Source of the DNA: Acidobacteriota bacterium | GTDB taxonomy: Bacteria; Acidobacteriota; Holophagae; Acanthopleuribacterales; Acanthopleuribacteraceae | NCBI GenBank assembly: GCA_020439745.1 | Contig: JAGQSC010000050.1 | Location: 248,001 to 312,000, forward strand | DNA: 64,000 bases | Direction: 5' to 3' | Shown here: one piece after another, positions 1 to 8,202 of the stretch | Position numbering within the stretch: position 1 is the stretch's first letter | How the letters are laid out: each line of letters starts with the position of its first letter | Program-made: the position numbers and the translations under genes | Notes under the pieces: generated by a model | What the model saw: only the letters and a program-made list of their open reading frames with translations | Told to the model about the DNA's origin: nothing | The model's database searches: none

Positions 1-2206
1 GTAGTTGTTCTGCAAATGAACGTCGCGCAGCGGCCTCTTTCTCGCGCTGATCCAGCTCGTTTTGCATGCGTTTCTTATCGCCCATAGAAATGCGGAAACC
101 CACTTGTGTGTTCCGATCTTCCTGAAAACTATCACGAGTCGCATCGCGATCGGGTTGCATGGAATCCATATCCAGTGCCCGGTCTGCAATCGACTTCGCG
201 GTGGCAGTAGTAGGCGCATCCCGTGGAAACTCCAAGTGATACACATGCAAACCGGTTTGACGCAATTCAACCAACATGGCTTCCAATTGCGTCAGATCCT
301 CAGTCAAGTGATCTGTAATCAAAATCAGGTGGTGAGGCATGGTGGTGTGATATTCAAGGTGGGTCACCTCCTCCAACAACACGCTGAAATCCAAATTGGT
401 GCTCAAACCATGAGTGGGCGTAACCGCCTTGAGTGCACTCAACCACTCAGCTCTGTTGGATGTTGGCGCCAGCGCTAAGCGGGTCCGTGGCCCACCCGAA
501 CGCACGATATAGGTCAAGTCACCCGGTTTGAGTTCACTCTTAAACCATTGGACCAATTCCTCTCTCAAGAATGGCCAGATACCGCGATTCACGACATCTT
601 CATGAATCGCGATGCCCCAAATCTGGTTCAATTCATGAATCGAGGTGTGCTTCAAATCAGCGAGTTGTTGCCCCTGATAAAATGGATCTGGAGGTACAGA
701 GGCCGAGCCGTCCACATGTCGTGCGGCCGCCACCAAGTTCGGGTTTCGAACGCTGATCTCAGTAAACACATCTGTGCGACTTAACACGGTACTTTGAGTG
801 GACCAGGTGCCGTCCTTAAGAAACCGCACGTCAACTTGCGTCGTAGGTCCCCAATCAAAAGGCGGCCAGGGAATTTCGCCCGTACTTGTGGACAGAAAGG
901 GATGACCACCGATACATACATACAACTCCGGTCCCGCTGCCTTCAGAGTGAGTGTCTCCAATTCCAGGTAGTTGTCGGTTTGATTGGTGACGACTTTTGA
1001 TGAATCTTGGATCGCCACAGTCCAATCTGCCGGAAAGGTTCGAAACCCTCGAAGACCGTGGGCGTCAGGTAGGGTTTGCGCCATCACGCGGAAAGGCCCC
1101 TGCTGTGGCGGCAATTCAAACATGAACCAATCCCCTGCGCGATTGATATAGCTGAGCGGACGTGGGATATCATCTTCCTTAATCATGAGTGCTTCCGGCG
1201 AAAGGTGCGCTGCATGAACAAGCACCATAGCCAACCGACTGGGGTCATAGGGTTGATCCCAGCGATATCGAAATCCACCGATCATGAGTTCGCGCTTGTC
1301 AGGCTTGATCAGCCCTTCAGGAGCCCACTGTTGAACGATAATAGGTGTGCCCACTCTCGGCAATGTAGGAGGGGCAACATATATGGAACTGCTGGTTTTC
1401 AGACCACTGGTCAGGAAGCCAGAAAATATCTTCAGATCGGCATTAAAGTGACCCGGTGGCATATGCACTTCAAACACCACCGCGTCGTCCTTTTGTAAAT
1501 TTACAGCGGTCGCATCATGCCTCGTCTCCACCTCGCCTACCCCTTTGTCCAAGGTGATCAGGAGTTCCAAAACAACATCTTCTCTGCCTTTTGATTGAAC
1601 AGCTTCACGAAACGAAGGCGTCAACGCAACTGCCACCCGCAACAGCTCACCGCGGGGATCTGGGTCCAAGAGATACGTGAGAATTCGGGTGTCGTACCAA
1701 GTGATTTGATCGGGGATCCGGGTTCTGCCAAAGGGACGCATGTCGAAACTGTAGAGGATCTGGGGATGGAGGATCATTCTGTTTTTTAGTCGGTCCCATT
1801 CGGTAACGCTTCGTTCGGTCAAAGTCACTCGATTGCGACCAATGGGGATGAAATGAAACTCATAGTCTGCGAAATGCCATTCCGAGGGCAGCAAACTGTT
1901 GGAGGGATTGGTTGTCGTCGATTCAGGCTCACCGAGCACTTCCACGATGTAATCACGAATGTCTCCGTAGGTTCGCTCACAGAAAAACTGGGGCAAAAAC
2001 AATCCTTGATCTGAAAAGAGACCCGGGTGTTCTTGGCGACGCGCCACAAAGGTGCCCCGGAATCGCAAACGTTCGTTTTCGTCCAATGCATCGAACAGTG
2101 TTTCCTCGGCGGCGGTCATCCAAGGACGTGCCAGTTCATCCCAAGGCTGCATGTTGGTAAACGGTTTATCTGAGAAAAGGAGCGCAAGCCACGCTAAATA
2201 GATCAA
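1..2206 (-). CDS. GWxTD/VWFA-like exported protein, 3' end outside window
   Basis: An open frame of 735 codons runs off the left edge, so the C-terminus is missing. I chose the TTG at 2206 because GGAGGG lies five or so bases upstream; an in-frame GTG at 2233 has no ribosome binding site. The product begins with a short hydrophobic stretch (IYLAWLALLF), probably a signal peptide. Residues about 40-110 resemble the GWxTD domain, with a run ending IVEVLGEPES like the usual VYILLGEPD. Residues about 515-665 have a von Willebrand A-like pattern (LILITDHL near 625), as in the VWFA-related proteins common in Acidobacteria. A charged helical stretch rich in Lys, Arg and Glu begins near the window edge. 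It is transcribed divergently from the AAA+ gene, with 92 bases between starts. The role is unknown; the domain calls are by eye and moderate. Confidence 0.7.
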   Translation of the reverse strand, partial: MIYLAWLALLFSDKPFTNMQPWDELARPWMTAAEETLFDALDENERLRFRGTFVARRQEHPGLFSDQGLFLPQFFCERTYGDIRDYIVEVLGEPESTTTNPSNSLLPSEWHFADYEFHFIPIGRNRVTLTERSVTEWDRLKNRMILHPQILYSFDMRPFGRTRIPDQITWYDTRILTYLLDPDPRGELLRVAVALTPSFREAVQSKGREDVVLELLITLDKGVGEVETRHDATAVNLQKDDAVVFEVHMPPGHFNADLKIFSGFLTSGLKTSSSIYVAPPTLPRVGTPIIVQQWAPEGLIKPDKRELMIGGFRYRWDQPYDPSRLAMVLVHAAHLSPEALMIKEDDIPRPLSYINRAGDWFMFELPPQQGPFRVMAQTLPDAHGLRGFRTFPADWTVAIQDSSKVVTNQTDNYLELETLTLKAAGPELYVCIGGHPFLSTSTGEIPWPPFDWGPTTQVDVRFLKDGTWSTQSTVLSRTDVFTEISVRNPNLVAAARHVDGSASVPPDPFYQGQQLADLKHTSIHELNQIWGIAIHEDVVNRGIWPFLREELVQWFKSELKPGDLTYIVRSGGPRTRLALAPTSNRAEWLSALKAVTPTHGLSTNLDFSVLLEEVTHLEYHTTMPHHLILITDHLTEDLTQLEAMLVELRQTGLHVYHLEFPRDAPTTATAKSIADRALDMDSMQPDRDATRDSFQEDRNTQVGFRISMGDKKRMQNELDQREKEAAARRSFAEQL

Positions 2207-2298
2207 GGAACCCTCCGCGAAACTGCTTCTCACTATTGTACTTGAATCGAATTCAGTGCTGGTATGATTCCAAGGTCAAAACTGAGGCGGAATGTACT

Positions 2299-5200
2299 GT
2301 GGGTGTGTATTTATTGTTCATTTTTACAGGGGCTATCGGGGCTCTCGTGATCGCCAGGTTCGTCCTCGGATGGCAACCAAATCCGGATCAAAACGAAGAT
2401 ACTACCGATGACATACCTGCTGATATCTACCAATTGGCCAGCGAACTGGACGGCGTTTTTCAGGCATCAGCACAGCCTGCAGATCTTCTGAATCAACCCA
2501 AATTCCATCAAGCCATTGAAATCCTCACGAGTCCTGATATCTCACAGGATCAAGTGCTGGGATATGCACGTGGCGACAATAACCTGCTTATCTGTGTGGC
2601 GTTGGCTGCCCTGAAAAAACGCAACGAAAAGCCACCTCGCACCGATGAAGTGATCGCACTTATCGGAAAAACTTATGCTTGGCAGATCTACTACGCCCTT
2701 GATTACCTTGCCGACAAGCCCGACGATCATATGGTCGTCCGCGTTTTGGGAAAAATTCAGCATTGGTGGCCCAACCCTGCTTTCTTCCCCGAAATGATCG
2801 CCAACTTCATCAAGGCTCGATTGAGCAGAAACGAGTCGCTCGAAATCGGTTCCCATTTCGATCATTTAGACGATGATGAGCTCGAGTGTATGGAGCAACT
2901 ACTCCAGTCCATACCTCAAGTCGCTGAGTCGTTGGTGGCTTCGCTTAAGAAATACAAAGAGCACAGATTAGATCGCGACTACCTGAAATCCATCGGTCGA
3001 TTGATGGACAGCGATTCCCAAAAGGTGGTCAGCCACCCCGTCTTTGAGCGAAACCTGGCTCAACTCAGGGATTGGACGCTATCGACGAATCCCAGATCCG
3101 TGATGATCGTTGGCGAGTCAGGATGCGGCAAAACCACTCTTGTCAAACATTTCGCGCAACAAGTACAGGCATCTGGATGGACCCTTTTCGAGGTGGCCGC
3201 TCGCCAGATCGTCGCGGGACAGTCCTACATAGGCGAACTCGAGGAACGGGTCCTAAAAATGTGTGAAAAGGCGACGCGTTCAAGAAAGGTCATTTGGTTC
3301 ATACCTGATTGCCACGAGCTCTTGCTGGCAGGTGCCCACCGTTTCAGTCACGGTGGCGTTTTGGATATGCTGCTGCCATACGTGGACGAGCAACAGATCC
3401 TCGTTATTGGCGAAACCACGCCTTCAGCTTATGAACAGTTGGCCCGTCAAAAACCTCGTGTCAAACAAAGTCTTGAGCCGCTGAACATGCAGCCGATGTC
3501 CAAACCCGAAGCCATTGACTTGTTGGGTCAGGTTTTCGAGTCGGAAAAGGACCTTATGACCGAGGCCGTTGAAATGGCAACCATGTATCTGGCCGATACC
3601 GAACTTCCGGGAAACGCCATGAGATTGGTGCGAGCTACACAGGAACGATTGGCCAAGAGTTGTGCTCCCTTCACCGCTCAAGAACTTCTCACATCGCTTT
3701 CGCAGCTCACGGGGCTACCTGTCGCTCTGCTCGACGACCGAGTCCCTCTAGACCTCGAGGTGGTGCGCCACACGTTCCTAAAACGAGTACTTGGCCAAAA
3801 CGACGCCGTTGACGTGCTGGTCGACCGCATCGCAATGGTCAAGGCGGGCGTCACAGACCCCTTGCGCCCCTTAGGGGTATTTATGTTTGTGGGACCCACT
3901 GGCACGGGTAAGACCGAACTCGCCAAGACACTGGCAGAACTGCTCTTTGGCTCAGAGAACCGAATCGTCAGATTCGATATGAGTGAATTCAAGACAGCCG
4001 ACGCGATCTCTCGAATTCTCGGCGGATCAGATGAACAAAGACAACAGGTTAGTCTCACCACTTCCATTCGACAACAGCCGTTTTCAGTCATCTTGCTGGA
4101 CGAATTTGAGAAGGCACACCCCAATATCTGGGACCTATTTCTACAGGTGTTTGATGACGGGCGTTTGACCGATGTAGCCGGCCGAACTGTCGATTTTCGA
4201 TACACCATGATCATTATGACCTCGAATCTGGGCGCTGCAGTACCCAGTGGTATGTCCATCGGGTTCAGCGGAGATCAAGGCACATTTTCCGCACATCAAG
4301 TGATGAAAGCCATGGCCACTACCTTTCGTCGGGAATTCATGAACCGCATTGACCACATTACCGTATTCAGACCTCTATCACGCCAAACGATGCGTCAAAT
4401 CCTCTATCACGAACTCGATCGAGCACTGATGCGACGCGGCCTGAAATCCAAATCATGGGCGGTGGAGTGGGAGCCATCGGCCATTGAATTCCTATTAGAC
4501 AAGGGGTTCACCCAAGATCTGGGAGCCCGCCCATTGCGCCGGGCAATCGAACACCATCTTCTGGCCCCGCTCGCGCGAACCATTGTTTCCCGTTCCACAC
4601 CAGAGGGTGACCAGTTTCTCTTTGTAAGGGCGCTGGGCGACCAGTTACAGGTCGAGTTTGTGGATCCAAACCAGGAAGACCAGGAGTCTACCGCGGATTC
4701 ATCACCTTCATTGAGTCTGGCTCAGATTTCCTGGCAACCCTCAGCTTCACCTGCGGTCATTGATTTGCTCAACACTCATTTGCAAGCGCTCGAGCATCGG
4801 ATCAATGATCAAGCATGGCAGAAAGACAAAGATCAATTACTCAGTCAAATCAACCAATCGGGTTTCTGGAATCGGCCAGACCGGTTCAACACACTCGAGG
4901 CGTTTGAAGTACGTGATCGCTTGGAAATGGTGTGTCGCACCCTAACTTCGCTGGCCAAACGCATCAAACCAGGAAGTGCATCACAGCCTGTGGTTGAAAT
5001 GGCACATCGCTTGAGAATGTTACCTCAGGCCATGGATGACATAAGCTCAGGCTTGTCCCAGGACGCGTGCCTTTGGATTGAATGGGATTCCTCGCACGAT
5101 CCTCACCCATTTGCCGAGCGGCTAAAAGACATGTATCTGGGATGGGCAGCCTCCCGCGGCATTCGCGCTTCTGTAATGCCCCTACCAAAAGCCAGGCTTA

Positions 5201-5523
5201 TGACGATGATCGGTCTTGGCGCTTATGCCGTTTTGAAAAGCGAAACCGGACTGCACATTTGGGAGACAGGTGAACGGCCCAAACAGCGTGAGCGTATCCA
5301 GGTTCGAGTGTGGGTCGTGCGCCATCTGCCGGGAACCGAGTTGACACCCGAACTCCTGAACCAGCTTATGTCCGACAGCCGTCCTCAGAGTTGGGAAATC
5401 GTACGACGATACCGCGAGCAACCCTCCCCTCTCATTCGCGATACGAAACATGGTTGGAGAACCGGGAAACTGGACAAGGTCTTGGCTGGTGATTTCGACT
5501 GTGTGCCCAACACAAAACCTTGA
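2299..5523 (+). CDS. Membrane-anchored Clp-type AAA+ ATPase with C-terminal RF2-like domain
   Basis: About 1074 residues from GTG 2299 (GAGGCGG eight bases upstream); the frame is open to TTG 2236. A transmembrane helix (residues 2-25) replaces the usual Clp N-domain and is followed by about 240 helical residues. AAA module 1: Walker A GESGCGKT at about 272, pore loop SYIGELEER at about 309, but Walker B reads FIPDCHEL instead of the usual FIDELH. AAA module 2: Walker A GPTGTGKT at about 532, intact LLDEFEKAHP, a ClpB D2-small-like GARPLRRAIE, but no GYVG pore loop. Residues from about 835 resemble peptide chain release factor 2: FWNRPDRF, MYLGWAASRGI, AYAVLKSETGLH, and at the end IRDTKHGWRTG...LAGDFD. 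The GGQ segment between the last two is absent. It sits just upstream of a T6SS operon and may be its ClpV/TssH relative, but it lacks the ClpV N-domain. Substrate unknown. Confidence 0.85.
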   Translation: MGVYLLFIFTGAIGALVIARFVLGWQPNPDQNEDTTDDIPADIYQLASELDGVFQASAQPADLLNQPKFHQAIEILTSPDISQDQVLGYARGDNNLLICVALAALKKRNEKPPRTDEVIALIGKTYAWQIYYALDYLADKPDDHMVVRVLGKIQHWWPNPAFFPEMIANFIKARLSRNESLEIGSHFDHLDDDELECMEQLLQSIPQVAESLVASLKKYKEHRLDRDYLKSIGRLMDSDSQKVVSHPVFERNLAQLRDWTLSTNPRSVMIVGESGCGKTTLVKHFAQQVQASGWTLFEVAARQIVAGQSYIGELEERVLKMCEKATRSRKVIWFIPDCHELLLAGAHRFSHGGVLDMLLPYVDEQQILVIGETTPSAYEQLARQKPRVKQSLEPLNMQPMSKPEAIDLLGQVFESEKDLMTEAVEMATMYLADTELPGNAMRLVRATQERLAKSCAPFTAQELLTSLSQLTGLPVALLDDRVPLDLEVVRHTFLKRVLGQNDAVDVLVDRIAMVKAGVTDPLRPLGVFMFVGPTGTGKTELAKTLAELLFGSENRIVRFDMSEFKTADAISRILGGSDEQRQQVSLTTSIRQQPFSVILLDEFEKAHPNIWDLFLQVFDDGRLTDVAGRTVDFRYTMIIMTSNLGAAVPSGMSIGFSGDQGTFSAHQVMKAMATTFRREFMNRIDHITVFRPLSRQTMRQILYHELDRALMRRGLKSKSWAVEWEPSAIEFLLDKGFTQDLGARPLRRAIEHHLLAPLARTIVSRSTPEGDQFLFVRALGDQLQVEFVDPNQEDQESTADSSPSLSLAQISWQPSASPAVIDLLNTHLQALEHRINDQAWQKDKDQLLSQINQSGFWNRPDRFNTLEAFEVRDRLEMVCRTLTSLAKRIKPGSASQPVVEMAHRLRMLPQAMDDISSGLSQDACLWIEWDSSHDPHPFAERLKDMYLGWAASRGIRASVMPLPKARLMTMIGLGAYAVLKSETGLHIWETGERPKQRERIQVRVWVVRHLPGTELTPELLNQLMSDSRPQSWEIVRRYREQPSPLIRDTKHGWRTGKLDKVLAGDFDCVPNTKP

Positions 5524-5580
5524 ATGCTCTATCTGCTTCCAACACGATCACTTACACCGCAATCGGGCCATTTCGCGCGG

Positions 5581-5608
5581 TTGACAGAATTACTCGCAAC
5601 TCTATAGA
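5581..5608 (+). promoter_or_regulatory. Predicted sigma-70 promoter of the T6SS operon
   Basis: TTGACA at 5581-5586 and TATAGA at 5603-5608 are separated by 16 bases, in the 134-base gap before tssJ. The spacer and hexamers are close to consensus. An imperfect inverted repeat (ACTTG...CAAGT) lies just downstream within the transcribed leader. AAGGAG precedes the tssJ ATG. Confidence 0.6.
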
Positions 5609-5657
5609 CTTGTTTCACAATTTCAAGTTGTCTACCTGAACGCCAAGGAGATACGTC

Positions 5658-6113
5658 ATGAAGCGAATTGGACTCGTTTGTATCAGTGTCGCCGCCTTTT
5701 TTTCGTGCGGACCGAGACCCTTCTCCAATCTCTATTTGCTCAGCCTACCAGAAACCAATGAAGGCCGAGCAATGCCATTGCACGTGGTCCCTGTGGATAA
5801 CATGTTGATGGTCAAGATAACCAACGTCAAACCTGAAGAATGGTTTGTAAGTGAAATGATGGAAACCACTTCTGGGATCAAGAAACGCGTGCTTCAAGGC
5901 GCCCAATCAGAATTAGTCAAAATCGAACGCCAGAACGATCGCAATGATTTTGTGGTGATTGTGGACTATGCCGAATCCGAAAGCGTGGACGCACAACGCA
6001 TAGTGATCGGCGAAAAGTACCATAAAGCCAAGGACATATACATTCTCGTGTCAAAAGATGCTATTCGAATCGTAGACAAAAAAGTCTACGAAGACTTCAA
6101 GCGGTCCATGTAA
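5658..6113 (+). CDS. tssJ: T6SS outer membrane lipoprotein, TssJ-like
   Basis: A 151-residue protein with a lipoprotein signal: MKRIG start, hydrophobic core, then AFFSC with Cys17 as the likely lipidated residue. Size, position directly before tssK-tssL-tssM and the lipobox fit TssJ, the outer membrane lipoprotein that binds the periplasmic part of TssM in the trans-envelope complex. The mature part (LYLLSLPE..., FVVIVDYAE, IYILVSK) is predicted to be beta-rich. Sequence similarity to the textbook TssJ family is weak by eye, so the name rests mainly on context. It starts at ATG 5658 with AAGGAG eight bases upstream and heads the operon behind a near-consensus promoter. Confidence 0.7.
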   Translation: MKRIGLVCISVAAFFSCGPRPFSNLYLLSLPETNEGRAMPLHVVPVDNMLMVKITNVKPEEWFVSEMMETTSGIKKRVLQGAQSELVKIERQNDRNDFVVIVDYAESESVDAQRIVIGEKYHKAKDIYILVSKDAIRIVDKKVYEDFKRSM

Positions 6114-6123
6114 CGGAGCGACC

Positions 6124-7473
6124 GTGTCAACTGGGCGACATATCAATTGGTCTGAAGGTCTGTTCATTCAGCCTCACCATTTTCAGCAGTCATCATTGCA
6201 AGTGGACGGCGAAATCGGGGACCTGATCCGAGATTATCAAACCCACGGTTATGGTGTGGCTCATATCAAAATATCTGAAGCAGACTGTGAGAACTACGTC
6301 CTCAACGTGCTGGAACTCGATTGTCGTTTGACCGACGGTACGCGAATAAGCTTTCCGGAGAACTGTGTGGTGGAGTCGCGCAGTTTCAAGGACGTCATCG
6401 ATACCTATCAGGGCCGCGTTGAAGTCTTCTTGGGTTTACCGCTGATCACTGAACTGGAACCCAACTGCTTGAGATTCAATCAAACACCCATGGGTGGGAT
6501 CAAATATCGCTATATCACCAAAATGGTTGAAGTCAACGACATCAACACCGGTTCTAACCCCCAACAAGTAGAGGTTCGACTGTTCAATCCGCGCTTGTTG
6601 TTTTCAGGGGAGTCTACCTACGGTTATGAATGTGTCAAGATCGCGGAGGTCGAACGCTCAGCCAAATACGGAAGTACACCCAAAGTGCGCAAAGACTATG
6701 TGCCACCGACCATCACCCTGCAATCATCACCCGCTCTCCTGCACATCCTTCGCGAGACTGGCAGCCGACTCATCGCCAAGAACCGAATCTTGAGGGGTTA
6801 TTGGAAGAGTAAAAGTACAGCCACTCTGATGAAGGCTCGCGATGCCTTGAAGGTACAGGCCATTGCCGCGGCAACCAACGCGTTCATGCAGTTCACAAGC
6901 ATGAGCCGCATCCATCCATTTCCGGTCTATCTCAAAATGGTCGAGGTGGTGGGCATGCTATCCATCTACTCCGATAACGACGCGCATGTCGAGGTGCCCA
7001 CCTACGACCATGATCATCTGGGTGATTGTTTTGCCAAGGTTGAACAGTGCATCATCAAGTTGTTGGCCATGCTCGAGGAAGCCAGCTTCGAGTCTCGGGT
7101 ATTCGAACCCAAAGACGGCATGCTGGTCTGCCCGATGGAAACCTCGTGGTTTGATGAGAAATATGACCTGTACATTTGTTTTGAATCCAAAGTGGATGAT
7201 GCAGAGGCTGGCCGACAAGTGTACGGACTAAAAGTATCCCCTGAAAGCCATATGGCGCTCTTGAATCAGCGGCGGATTCGCGGCATGGACATGGAGGGCC
7301 CCATCCATCACCTGCCCGCACTTCCAGCTTCCCCCAACCATCATTATTTCAAGGTTTCGCGCCAGCACCCCTTGTTCGAAAAGCTACGCGAAGCGCCAAC
7401 CCTTGCCATTTGGGGACCCTACCAGTTCTCCGAGCTCACCACCTTGTATGTGGTTGAGAAAGCTGTCTCATGA
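6124..7473 (+). CDS. tssK: T6SS baseplate adaptor TssK
   Basis: A 449-residue protein starting with GTG ten bases after tssJ ends. The N-terminal signature INWSEGLFIQPHHFQQ is the hallmark of the TssK (ImpJ/VasE) family, and the length is usual. TssK forms trimers that connect the baseplate (TssF/TssG) to the cytoplasmic domains of TssL and TssM. The C-terminal region around FKVSRQHPLFEKLREAPTLA fits the family's end domain. It is soluble and cytoplasmic with no signal peptide. Confidence is high. Confidence 0.95.
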   Translation: MSTGRHINWSEGLFIQPHHFQQSSLQVDGEIGDLIRDYQTHGYGVAHIKISEADCENYVLNVLELDCRLTDGTRISFPENCVVESRSFKDVIDTYQGRVEVFLGLPLITELEPNCLRFNQTPMGGIKYRYITKMVEVNDINTGSNPQQVEVRLFNPRLLFSGESTYGYECVKIAEVERSAKYGSTPKVRKDYVPPTITLQSSPALLHILRETGSRLIAKNRILRGYWKSKSTATLMKARDALKVQAIAAATNAFMQFTSMSRIHPFPVYLKMVEVVGMLSIYSDNDAHVEVPTYDHDHLGDCFAKVEQCIIKLLAMLEEASFESRVFEPKDGMLVCPMETSWFDEKYDLYICFESKVDDAEAGRQVYGLKVSPESHMALLNQRRIRGMDMEGPIHHLPALPASPNHHYFKVSRQHPLFEKLREAPTLAIWGPYQFSELTTLYVVEKAVS

Positions 7474-7497
7474 CTTGACAACCAAAGGTGAAACATC

Positions 7498-8202
7498 ATG
7501 CATTTACGCGATGTCATCGTGGACCTGTTTCTATTTGTGGCCACCTTCAAAGAAAGACTAGAACAAGGTACGCCACCAAGTCTCGAAGAGGTGTACCAAG
7601 AAGTTCGCACCATATTCGGTACCATGGACCAACAGGTACTGGCTGATAGCGTGTTGAAATCGCGCTACGACCGAATCCGGTTCGGTCTGGTTGCATTAGT
7701 CGACGAGGTGATAGTCACATCTACTTGGCAGCATGCGCCTCAATGGCCGGTTCTGGAGATGGAGTTCTATGGGACCAAAGTGGCGGGTAACAAGTTCTAC
7801 GATTTTATTGCCGAACTGACCGCAGCGGACAAAGAACTGATTGAAGCGTCCTTCTACATCCTGGCATTGGGATTTCGCGGGGCCTATGTATTTGATGAGT
7901 CCCGCTGGGAACAGACCATCACCATCCTCTATCAACAACTTCCCAATCCCATTGGCCAAGAAAATTTCAAGCTCTCACCGGAGGCCTATCACGTCATCAA
8001 GAAAAAGGCACAGCGGCTGGATCCTCTGTTTTCCCTAGGTCGTTCCGTCATTATCTTTATGGCTACCCTGTTTTTGCTGGCGATTTTTTACCAAGTGGTT
8101 TGGTCCAGCATCGTGAGTGAAATTAAAGACAAATCGGAACAGGCCAAATCACAAGTTCAAGATGAAGATCTACGCGAATCACTGAAGGAGACCGACCTGT
8201 GA
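7498..8202 (+). CDS. tssL: T6SS inner membrane protein TssL (DotU/IcmH family)
   Basis: A 234-residue protein of the DotU family. The cytoplasmic helical domain shows the family pattern (VIVDLFLFVATFKERLEQG near the start, RIRFGLVALVDEVIVTSTW, then LEMEFYGTKVAGNKFYDF). A single transmembrane helix lies near the C-terminus at about residues 182-200 (SVIIFMATLFLLAIFYQVV), followed by a short charged periplasmic tail. There is no peptidoglycan-binding OmpA-like extension, so cell wall anchoring must come from elsewhere. Its stop overlaps the tssM start (GTGA), which suggests translational coupling. Confidence 0.93.
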   Translation: MHLRDVIVDLFLFVATFKERLEQGTPPSLEEVYQEVRTIFGTMDQQVLADSVLKSRYDRIRFGLVALVDEVIVTSTWQHAPQWPVLEMEFYGTKVAGNKFYDFIAELTAADKELIEASFYILALGFRGAYVFDESRWEQTITILYQQLPNPIGQENFKLSPEAYHVIKKKAQRLDPLFSLGRSVIIFMATLFLLAIFYQVVWSSIVSEIKDKSEQAKSQVQDEDLRESLKETDL

